11,026 nucleotides of DNA from an uncultured Planctomycetaceae bacterium (GTDB lineage Bacteria > Planctomycetota > Planctomycetia > Pirellulales > Pirellulaceae), in NCBI GenBank assembly GCA_903927685.1, contig CAIYOB010001507.1, forward strand, positions 1 through 11,026, written 5' to 3'. The position numbers and the translations under genes were made by a program. Below the pieces are notes generated by a model. That model saw only the letters and a list, made by a program, of their open reading frames with translations, did no database searches and was not told the origin of the DNA. Shown in pieces: positions 1 to 6,360 of the stretch (positions within the stretch are counted from its first letter, which is position 1; every line of letters starts with the position of its first letter).

Positions 1-1629
1 CGCCATGGCCATCAGGGGTGGATCCCAGCCCCAGAATCCGGACTTCGTCTTCCAGACGTCGAGGACCTTCCCTGTTGCCGGATTGAGAGTCGCATAGGAG
101 GCCATGAAGTCGGCGGTGGCTTCCACGATCGTCTCCCATTTTCGCAGGGTGGCAGACGTCCGATGCAGGCGGTAATCCAATTCCGCGTAGAAGATCAGGT
201 GGGGCTGCTGCCAGATCAGCAGAGGACCCGTCGGTGAGGGGGACTCAACCGCGTTCGGCCCCACCATCTTGGGCCACCGGGCGCCGGCGTAGCCTTGGCT
301 CTTCGCCGTCGCCCGCGCCTGCGGCAAGATCTTCGTGTACCACCCCAGGCTGCGTTCGAGGAGCGGCCACCGGTTCCACAATGCCCATTGTGCTTGGTGC
401 CACAGCTGCATTTCCACATGGAACTTCCCCGCCCAGCCATTGTTGAACAGGCCACTCTCCTGGGGCGGCGTGTCCCCAGCCGCCTGCACGGCCATTAGAT
501 ACTGCGACAGGACGATGCGTCTCTCCAGTTCCGGCCACCGCGGATCCGTGCTGAGAGAGAGATCGACCGCCCCGCCCGCCATCCAGAAGTCCTCCCAAGC
601 GCGAGTGCTCGCCGCGGACACGTTGGCGACATCTGGGACTGGGGAGGCATCCGCCGTCTCACTGAAGCGACAGACGAACGCCAGATTGGCGGCACCGACG
701 GCCGGACACAGCACGAAGGCGTGCGGGCCGGTCGAGGTAACCTTGGCGTGACCGGTCCAAGCCCAGGCCACCTGGTATCGCGTGCCGTCCAGCACGCGTT
801 CAAAGTCGGCCCGGTTCTCCCCTTGGGGCACCACGGTGGTCCGATGCGCGTCGGGACGTGTCCAGACGCCGCCCGATCGACTGGAACTGCCATAGGGGAA
901 GGCCAACTCCACGGTGAGCCGCCCATCGCGCAGAAGGTTGGAATCGGCCTTGACCGCGACCGCGTCGGCCCGGGGATCCGCGCTCGTTTCCACTGTCACC
1001 TGTTCGCCATCAAAGGTGAAGACGCTCTTCACCAGCCCGCGCCAAAGATCGAGTTCCTGGCGAAGCCCTTGGAGGTCAGTCACAGCCGCCGCCCTGCCCT
1101 GTCTATCCGTCAGCCGCATGGCCAGTCGGCCCAGATTGAATCGGTGCGGGTTGTTGCGCAGCCAAGAATACAGTTGTTCCTGGCCGTCCTTCCTTGTCGG
1201 ATAGCTGACCGTGCGTCCCTGGACGTGGTACTCCTGGAGCGCGAAGTCTGTGAGCTTCGTCCCCGCGGGCAGAGGGTCCGAGTGCCAGCCCCAATCCGAC
1301 ATCGTATTACCGTAGAAGGTCTGCAGGCCGGTCACATCGAAGCCGAAGGCGAAACCGCCATTGCCCACCTGCAGCGCTAACTCGCCCCCACCCCTGTTCG
1401 CCGGCTGGTCCATGGGAGAAGCCGCGGTCAACACCACATTGTGTCGCGCAACCAGGGCCTTTCGATTGATCGGAGGGTCCACCTGCGCGTCGGTCGGCGC
1501 TGACTTGACGTCACCGGCATCTCGACCGCCGGTCGCTACGGCTCGGCTGTCGGCCGCGCCGGCGACAGCCGTCACCAGCACCGCCGCCATGGCGACGAGG
1601 ACACGAATGGAAAAACGCGACGGGGTCAT
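1..1629 (-). CDS. Secreted six-hairpin glycosidase-like protein (GH65/GH95-like), 3' end beyond window
   Basis: An uninterrupted frame of 543 codons runs from the ATG at 1629 through base 1, so the C-terminus lies outside the window. Residues 1-26 form a signal peptide (basic MTPSRFSIR, then a hydrophobic stretch ending AGAADS). Residues 60-340 look like the beta-sandwich domain that precedes the barrel in six-hairpin glycosidases, with a GELALQVGNGGFAFGFD segment at 82-98. From about 360 the sequence is helical and aromatic-rich, with FNNGWAGKFHVEMQLWH at 395-411 and LWNRWPLLERSLGWY at 417-431, typical of an (alpha/alpha)6 barrel. E406 is a candidate active-site residue, but that is a guess. 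It would act outside the cytoplasm on an oligosaccharide; linkage is unknown. It follows GH127 by 187 bp. An in-frame ATG at 1788 would add 53 residues, but the 1629 start puts the signal peptide at the N-terminus. No clear ribosome site precedes 1629. The reading frame is near certain; the family is a tentative recognition. Confidence 0.8.
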   Translation of the reverse strand, partial: MTPSRFSIRVLVAMAAVLVTAVAGAADSRAVATGGRDAGDVKSAPTDAQVDPPINRKALVARHNVVLTAASPMDQPANRGGGELALQVGNGGFAFGFDVTGLQTFYGNTMSDWGWHSDPLPAGTKLTDFALQEYHVQGRTVSYPTRKDGQEQLYSWLRNNPHRFNLGRLAMRLTDRQGRAAAVTDLQGLRQELDLWRGLVKSVFTFDGEQVTVETSADPRADAVAVKADSNLLRDGRLTVELAFPYGSSSRSGGVWTRPDAHRTTVVPQGENRADFERVLDGTRYQVAWAWTGHAKVTSTGPHAFVLCPAVGAANLAFVCRFSETADASPVPDVANVSAASTRAWEDFWMAGGAVDLSLSTDPRWPELERRIVLSQYLMAVQAAGDTPPQESGLFNNGWAGKFHVEMQLWHQAQWALWNRWPLLERSLGWYTKILPQARATAKSQGYAGARWPKMVGPNAVESPSPTGPLLIWQQPHLIFYAELDYRLHRTSATLRKWETIVEATADFMASYATLNPATGKVLDVWKTKSGFWGWDPPLMAMA

Positions 1630-1816
1630 GGCGGATCGGCAGACGCAGTGGCGACGGCGTGGCGGCGATAGGAAATTGCGGGGCTGGTTCAACGTTTTCG
1701 CTCGCAGGACAGCAACGTGATGGACCGCGGAGGAAACTGGCGGCTGTCGGCCAGGGTCTCGGCGGACAAGCGGCGGGTTTGCACACATTCTCCTTGTACA
1801 CATAGGCGGGGTGTCG
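1630..1816. other. Gap between GH127 and the six-hairpin gene
   Basis: This 187-bp gap has no recognisable gene. A 43-codon minus-strand frame starts at 1820, overlapping the GH127 stop as ATGA, and ends at 1689, but its product is unlike any protein I know. The frame of the downstream six-hairpin gene is open back to an ATG at 1788. A purine-rich AAGGAGA lies directly against that ATG, which is too close for normal ribosome binding. I see no convincing promoter or terminator. Confidence 0.5.
1779..1803 (-). repeat. Two 10-bp near-identical direct repeats
   Basis: On the minus strand ATGTGTACAA (1803-1794) and ATGTGTGCAA (1788-1779) differ at one base, with GGAGA between them, giving a 15-bp period. 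They lie about 150 bp upstream of the six-hairpin gene. They could be a paired protein-binding site or simply chance; the sequence alone does not decide. Confidence 0.4.
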
Positions 1817-4384
1817 TCATGGTCCGTCCCTCAACACCCGGACTTCGGCAACCAAGCCGCCAACCTGGCCTTTCTGCCGGACGATGCGGACCATAAGACG
1901 GTCGGCGTCGGCGACAAGCGATGCGGGGATCGGGAACGTCACGTCGCGGAAGGCGCCATCCGCTCCCGTCGAGCCGATGGCACCGAGCTTGGTCAACGGC
2001 GGCAGGGTCTGCGCCTTTGCGCCGGTGTCGAGTTGGTTGCCTTGGGTGGTGGCTTCGGCTTGGGCCTGCGTCTTTCCCGAGTCGCTGGATTGGACGCCGA
2101 CGGCAAGCACATCGAAACCGGCGTGGGTGGCGCGACGGGCATCGGGGTCGCCCGCGGGTGGCGACCAGAGACGCACGAGTAGTTGCTGCGGCTTGCCGGG
2201 CTCGACCGCCAGCGTCCAGCCGAACCGGTCCGGGCCAAGTTCCGCCGTGCGAAACGTCTGCCACAGGCCGGCGATGAGCCGCGACGGTTCGTTGAACTCG
2301 TGGTTGTACCCGCTGTGGGCTTCGAGGTTGTGATCCTTCTCGGTGCGGTTCGCGCCGGCAGTGCGCGGCAAGGCGGGATCGCTCGCTAAGCGGCCCGGCA
2401 TGGTGCTGGCGGCGGATGGAGTGCCGGCGTCGAAAAAGACCATATCCACCGTGCGCGGCGCGAGTTGGGTCCAGCGGTTGGCTTCGGTGTTGTAAGCGGC
2501 GCGTTCGGTGGCGAGCTGCGTCTCGTCGCGCAAGTCCCAATATGCGATATAGGCGTCCTGGTGTTCCTGATAGAGCGGAAGGAACGCTACGGGCTTCGAT
2601 GCGAGGTCGCGCTGGAACACCGCGGAATCGCCGGTGAAGTGCAGCGGTTTGGCGGCGGGCTGGATGGCCGCGAGCGCCTTGTTCGCGGGTTTGCGCGCGA
2701 CCGAGTAACGCCCGCCGAGGTCGGTCTTGGCGACGAGCAGCACGGGGCCGTAGAGCAGCGCGGCGCGGTCGGGATTGTCGCGGAAGCCTTCCCAACGCAG
2801 CGCCATCGGCAGCGCGACGGCCAGTTGGTCGCCGGAGTTCCAAGTACGCGCGAGGTCCACGAACCCTTCGGGGCCGGGCGTGGCCGGCACGGATTCGCCG
2901 TTCACCTGCACGGCGAAACCGTCCGTGACCCATGCCGGTTTGCGAATGCTGAGCGTGGCTTGGACGTTCTTCGCCGAGACGATTTCCAGCGTGGTCCCGG
3001 CTTCCTCGGGGAACTTCGTGGTCTGCCGGACGACGAGGCCGGCGTCTTTCCAGTCCACTTCGGACGCGATGAAGAGGTTCACGAAGAGCCGCTCGCCGCC
3101 GCGCTGGAAGTAGATGCTGTCGGCGTATTTCGCGTGGTTCTCCATGCCCGAGCCGTGGCAGCAGGCGAAGCTCACCCAGCCGGGACTGAAACCCTTGCGG
3201 CTGCCGCTCTGCATCCCGTGAAAGTAAGCCACCGTGCCGTATTGCGGATGCTGCGAGGAGAGAATGTGGTTGAGTTGTGCACGCTCGTAGTAATCGGCGA
3301 CTGTCGCACTGGGTTGCCACGCGAACAAGTGGCGCGTGAGCTTGAGCATGTTGTGGGTATTGCAGGTCTCGGCATTGCCGGCGCTGAGCGACAGCGACAG
3401 CTGAGCCTTGGGCGTGAACTTCTCGTGGTTGCTGTTGCCGCCGTTGGCATAGCTGCGTTCCGTGACGACGTAGCGCCAGAAATTGCACGCCGCGTCGCGA
3501 TACGGCGTTTCGCCGGCGAATTCATAAATGCGCGCGAAGCCGGTGAACTTCGGCACCTGCGTGTTGGCGTGCAACCAGTCGAGCGGGTCCTCGTTGCGGG
3601 CCAGCGGGTCCATGACCTGGCGCTGGCAGAAGCGTTTCGCCAGCGCGAGATGCGCAGGGTTCTTGGTGATGGCGTAGAGGTTCGCCAACGCCTCGTTGAT
3701 ACCGCCGTGTTCCTCGTCGAGCATCTTCTGAAATGCCTCGTCGCTAATCGGCGCGGAGTAATTCTCCAGCCACGCGGCGACCTTGAGCATGACGTCCAGC
3801 GCCTGCGGATTGCCCGCCAGGGTGTGGGCGTCGAGGAGCCCTTGATAGACTTTGTGCAGCGCATACCACGGCACGGGCAGACGCCCCAAGTCGGCCGGTC
3901 GCGGCTCCAGGCCCGCCATGATGCGCACCCACTTCTCCGGGAACGGGGCGATGAAGCCCGAGCCGACCTTCGCCTGCACCTCCGCGATGATGGCCACCGT
4001 TTGGTCGAGCCGCTCCCGAAAGCGTCCGTCGCCCGTGTTGCGGTACATCTCTGCGCACGCCGACAGGAAGTGCCCTTCGTAGTGACCCTGGCAGCCGTAG
4101 TCCTTCGCCTTCCACTCGGAATAAGGAGTGGCCTTCGACGGCAGGCCGTGGTTGGCCCGCCACCAGTGCATCAGCCGCTCCGGCTCGACGCGGAGGATGT
4201 AGCCCTTGTCGCGTTCCTGCGCGTCACGGAACGGCCCTTCGAGCAGCTTCACTTCGCGCAAATCGAACGGTTGCAGACGAATTGGCTCACTGGAAGCCTC
4301 GGAAGCGGCGGCTCCCGCGGCGGCCGCAACCGCTCCCCACCAAGCGAGCAGATAAGCGCGTGACCGGATGAGAAATGGGTTCAT
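1817..4384 (-). CDS. GH127 beta-L-arabinofuranosidase-type enzyme (DUF1680) with C-terminal accessory domains
   Basis: The 855-residue product is a secreted member of glycoside hydrolase family 127, whose characterised members release beta-L-arabinofuranose from plant-type glycans. Residues 1-28 are a signal peptide. The catalytic (alpha/alpha)6 barrel covers roughly 35-430, followed by beta-sandwich sequence to about 550. The family's zinc-thiolate active site is visible: AETCNTHNM gives E339 and C341, and FACCHGSGMEN gives C408 and C409. In HypBA1 of Bifidobacterium the equivalent set is Glu338, Cys340, Cys417 and Cys418, with Cys417 the nucleophile. E321 in NHEKF is the likely acid/base (HypBA1 Glu322). 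The segment around 598-618 (VAFLPLYQEH...YWD) resembles DUF4986, and 685-853 (HNLEAHSGYNHEFNEPSRL onward) resembles DUF6805. The gene begins 53 bp after the oxidoreductase stop, so the two are probably co-transcribed. The start is fixed by the signal peptide; GGAAGA upstream is only a weak ribosome site. Identification is firm at family level; substrate is inferred. Confidence 0.95.
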   Translation of the reverse strand: MNPFLIRSRAYLLAWWGAVAAAAGAAASEASSEPIRLQPFDLREVKLLEGPFRDAQERDKGYILRVEPERLMHWWRANHGLPSKATPYSEWKAKDYGCQGHYEGHFLSACAEMYRNTGDGRFRERLDQTVAIIAEVQAKVGSGFIAPFPEKWVRIMAGLEPRPADLGRLPVPWYALHKVYQGLLDAHTLAGNPQALDVMLKVAAWLENYSAPISDEAFQKMLDEEHGGINEALANLYAITKNPAHLALAKRFCQRQVMDPLARNEDPLDWLHANTQVPKFTGFARIYEFAGETPYRDAACNFWRYVVTERSYANGGNSNHEKFTPKAQLSLSLSAGNAETCNTHNMLKLTRHLFAWQPSATVADYYERAQLNHILSSQHPQYGTVAYFHGMQSGSRKGFSPGWVSFACCHGSGMENHAKYADSIYFQRGGERLFVNLFIASEVDWKDAGLVVRQTTKFPEEAGTTLEIVSAKNVQATLSIRKPAWVTDGFAVQVNGESVPATPGPEGFVDLARTWNSGDQLAVALPMALRWEGFRDNPDRAALLYGPVLLVAKTDLGGRYSVARKPANKALAAIQPAAKPLHFTGDSAVFQRDLASKPVAFLPLYQEHQDAYIAYWDLRDETQLATERAAYNTEANRWTQLAPRTVDMVFFDAGTPSAASTMPGRLASDPALPRTAGANRTEKDHNLEAHSGYNHEFNEPSRLIAGLWQTFRTAELGPDRFGWTLAVEPGKPQQLLVRLWSPPAGDPDARRATHAGFDVLAVGVQSSDSGKTQAQAEATTQGNQLDTGAKAQTLPPLTKLGAIGSTGADGAFRDVTFPIPASLVADADRLMVRIVRQKGQVGGLVAEVRVLRDGP

Positions 4385-4437
4385 GATATGGCTGTCTTCC
4401 GTGTTTCAGGTTTCTTGTTGTATCCGGCCTGGTTCGA

Positions 4438-5811
4438 TTACGCCGTGGGTGCGTGGATGGGCCGGTCGATCATCGCGTTGGCTTTCTCGTTGTCCAGAAA
4501 ACGTTCCTGCTCGGGATCCCACCGCAGCTTTCCGCCGACTTGGATGGCGATCTGGCCCAGGTGGCCCAGCGAGGTGACGCGGTGGCCGACTTCCGCCGGT
4601 TCGAGCGTCTCGCCGCGCGTCTTCACGCCGTCGATGAAGTCCTGCTTGTCGGTCTTGACGTAGAACCGCGTCTCGTCGGGGCCGATCACGGAAGCGGGCA
4701 TCAGCGGGGGCTGAGGTTTGACCTTCTTGTCATTGCAGATGAGATAACCTTCCTGACCGCCCAGGTTGACTCTGAGCTGCGAGTACTCGGCGTACACCCA
4801 GCCGTCGCTGCCCTCGATCTTGAAGTACGGCTTCTCGGTGCGGTAGGTCCATTGGATGCCGTTGGCGAATCGCATCTTGACGTCGAACTTCAGGAGCACG
4901 TTCCAAAAGCTGTCCGCGGGCGGGTATTCGCCGGTGGCCTCGATCTCGACGGGCCCCGTGCGGTCCAGGCCCGTCGCGAACGCCGCGCCGTCGTTCCAGT
5001 GCGTCGTCCAGTTGGTGATCATGCCGTCACAGTAGTACAGGTGCCGCATCCAGCCCGGCCGCTCGTAAGCCTGGGGCTTGTGAACGCGGAATTCGGTGTA
5101 TGGCGCCCGTGGAGCCGGTCCTTGCCAGGCTTCGTAGTCCAGTTCCGGCGGCACCGGCATGTCCGGCTGCAGCGGGCAGCCGACATCGCTGCCCGGCACG
5201 CCGACCGTCACGGTGTGGACCTTGCCGATCCGGCCGTTGCGGACCAATTCGGCCGCCTGCACGATGTGCGCATAGGATCGCAATTCGCTGTCGGTGCGGA
5301 ACACGCGGCCCAGGCGTTGGGCGGCCTCGCACAGCTGGCGGCCTTCGCCGATGCTGCGCGTGATCGGCTTTTCCAGCGACACGTCCTTGCCGGCTTCGAA
5401 CGCGGCCAGGGCCATCGGCACGTGCCAGTGGTCGGGCGTCGAGATCATCACGGCGTCGATGTCCTGGCGCGCCAGCAGCTCGCGAAAGTCCCGATACGTG
5501 GCGCACCCCTGGAACGTGCCTGCCGGCCGGTTCTTGGCGTAGGCCTCCGCGACCTGCTGCCGGGCATTGTCCAGCCGCCACGTATCGACATCGCAGACGG
5601 CCACGACCTGGACATCGGACATTTCCAGGAACTGCTTGAGGTTGTAGTACTTGGCCTGACGCCCGACGCCGATCATGCCGACGGTGATGCGCCCGCTGGG
5701 AGCCGGTTTGCCTTCCGCTCCCAACGCCGATGCGCGGATCACCAGCGGGGCGGCGCAGGCGGCGGCAGCGGACTTAACAAACTGACGACGAGTGAGGTGC
5801 GAAGCGGTCAT
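4438..5811 (-). CDS. Tat-exported Gfo/Idh/MocA-family oxidoreductase
   Basis: The 457-residue protein carries a twin-arginine signal (THLTRRQF-like, TRRQFVKSAAAACAA at residues 7-21), so it is probably folded with its cofactor before export. A Rossmann fold follows: GMIGVG at 45-50 binds the dinucleotide, CDVD at 73-76 ends the second strand, TPDHWH lies at 125-130, and EKP at 147-149 is the family hallmark. The C-terminal half (about 150-457) is the substrate domain, with THWNDGAAFATGLD at 270-283 in the usual active-site region. Members oxidise or reduce sugars and cyclitols with NAD(P), and some exported ones use bound NAD(H) to cleave glycosides; the substrate here cannot be told. It heads an operon with GH127 53 bp downstream, suggesting action on a sugar from the same polysaccharide. 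The ATG at 5811 is chosen over the TTG at 5826 because a strong ribosome site sits at 5818-5824, inside the longer frame. Confidence 0.93.
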   Translation of the reverse strand: MTASHLTRRQFVKSAAAACAAPLVIRASALGAEGKPAPSGRITVGMIGVGRQAKYYNLKQFLEMSDVQVVAVCDVDTWRLDNARQQVAEAYAKNRPAGTFQGCATYRDFRELLARQDIDAVMISTPDHWHVPMALAAFEAGKDVSLEKPITRSIGEGRQLCEAAQRLGRVFRTDSELRSYAHIVQAAELVRNGRIGKVHTVTVGVPGSDVGCPLQPDMPVPPELDYEAWQGPAPRAPYTEFRVHKPQAYERPGWMRHLYYCDGMITNWTTHWNDGAAFATGLDRTGPVEIEATGEYPPADSFWNVLLKFDVKMRFANGIQWTYRTEKPYFKIEGSDGWVYAEYSQLRVNLGGQEGYLICNDKKVKPQPPLMPASVIGPDETRFYVKTDKQDFIDGVKTRGETLEPAEVGHRVTSLGHLGQIAIQVGGKLRWDPEQERFLDNEKANAMIDRPIHAPTA

Positions 5812-5817
5812 GGCAGG

Positions 5818-5824
5818 TCTCCTC
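5818..5824 (-). promoter_or_regulatory. Strong Shine-Dalgarno for the Gfo/Idh/MocA gene
   Basis: The minus strand reads GAGGAGA at 5824-5818. The GAGGAG core lies 7 nt before the ATG at 5811, an ideal spacing. This fixes the start at 5811, because the alternative TTG at 5826 would make the ribosome site part of the coding sequence. Confidence 0.85.
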
Positions 5825-5829
5825 AATAC

Positions 5830-5843
5830 GCCTGCATGCAGGC
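5830..5843. promoter_or_regulatory. Perfect 14-bp palindrome in the oxidoreductase leader (candidate operator)
   Basis: GCCTGCATGCAGGC is identical to its own reverse complement. It lies 19-32 bp upstream of the oxidoreductase ATG and just before its ribosome site. This is where a repressor would block transcription or early elongation. The regulator is unknown, and no regulator gene lies in the window. Confidence 0.45.
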
Positions 5844-5893
5844 TTGGCGATGGTCCTTATCATGGCGAATCGGAGGCGTGTAGGTAGCATGTA

Positions 5894-5905
5894 TTTTGCG
5901 CAAAA
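5894..5905. promoter_or_regulatory. Perfect 12-bp palindrome TTTTGCGCAAAA (candidate operator)
   Basis: TTTTGCGCAAAA is a perfect inverted repeat with AT-rich arms and a GCGC centre, 83-94 bp upstream of the oxidoreductase start. It lies in the most AT-rich part of the gap, the likely promoter area, although I could not pick out clear -35 and -10 boxes. Short palindromes of this kind are typical of dimeric repressor sites; that role is inferred. Confidence 0.4.
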
Positions 5906-5907
5906 CA

Positions 5908-5919
5908 GCAGAGTTCTGC
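5908..5919. promoter_or_regulatory. Inverted repeat GCAGA-GT-TCTGC
   Basis: Five-base arms GCAGA and TCTGC flank a 2-bp spacer, starting 2 bp beyond the TTTTGCGCAAAA palindrome. It may be part of a compound binding site with that element, or chance. The arms are short, so confidence is low. Confidence 0.25.
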
Positions 5920-5929
5920 GCCCCCCCAT

Positions 5930-5949
5930 AAAAAACTGCCGGATGGCAG
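5930..5949 (-). terminator. Probable intrinsic terminator (or leader attenuator)
   Basis: On the minus strand CTGCC (5949-5945) pairs with GGCAG (5940-5936) around the loop ATCC and is followed at once by six T residues (5935-5930). The stem is short but GC-rich, and the T-tract is well placed. It would end transcripts coming from the LVIVD gene 410 bp upstream and so separate the two operons. It lies about 120 bp before the oxidoreductase start, so it could instead sit in that gene's leader. Confidence 0.5.
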
Positions 5950-6360
5950 GCGGGGACGCCGCTCCCCGACCTTGGCAGCATGCCCGCCGCATCATAGAGG
6001 GTCTTCGGAAGATGGGCCGAAGGCAGGGGGGGCCATCCAGATCTAGCCCACGGCCGCGGCGGGCGGTCACTCGTGTTTCGCAATCTGCCAGTCGGGTATC
6101 TCCCGCGAGCCAAGGAGGAGGGGACGTGCCCCCCGGCGCAGCCGCGACGATCAGCCGGTTGATCTCGGCCAGCCACGTCGCGCTTTTCATCGAGACGGAT
6201 GGTCCCGCCGAGCATGGACATCTTCGCCGCGCTCTGGCCGATGCGACTCAAGCCGTCGCCGGTGAGACTGACGGGCTGGCGACCAGCCGGACGATGCATG
6301 TCAACAGCGCCGGAGCCCGATGGGCACGTTGCAGATTGACGCTGGCGCGAAAGGCCGCAG
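5950..6360. other. Non-coding or decayed stretch between LVIVD and oxidoreductase genes
   Basis: No gene with a recognisable product is seen. Minus-strand frames starting at 6299 and 6190 overlap each other in different phases and give mostly Arg/Pro-rich sequence. A short part of the first (GDGLSRIGQSAAKMSMLGG, near 6240-6185) faintly resembles the last motif of a histidine-kinase ATPase domain, too weak to call. A perfect 6-bp-arm hairpin (GGCTGG-CGA-CCAGCC) lies at 6274-6288 without a T-tract. Seven-G runs occur at 6026-6032 and, as C, at 5921-5927 just outside this interval. Confidence 0.45.

Noticed and set aside
1689..3488. A 599-codon open frame on the minus strand overlapping the GH127 gene in another phase.
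   Set aside because: Its product is extremely Arg/Pro-rich with no domain character, and GH127 with all active-site residues occupies the same bases. High GC suppresses stops in the other frames.
2465..4363. A 632-codon plus-strand frame antisense to GH127.
   Set aside because: It mirrors the codon structure of GH127 on the opposite strand and has no recognisable domain, signal or ribosome site.
4453..5883. A 476-codon plus-strand frame antisense to the oxidoreductase.
   Set aside because: The composition is that of a shadow frame of a GC-rich gene; the real product on the other strand is a clear Gfo/Idh/MocA protein.
6274..6288. A perfect hairpin GGCTGG-CGA-CCAGCC downstream of the LVIVD gene as a terminator.
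   Set aside because: There is no T-tract on either side, so it does not fit an intrinsic terminator; noted only within the gap entry.
5823..6299. A 158-codon minus-strand frame in the gap with a faint histidine-kinase-like motif.
   Set aside because: The resemblance is limited to about 20 residues, the rest is low-complexity, and the terminator and palindromes lie inside it.
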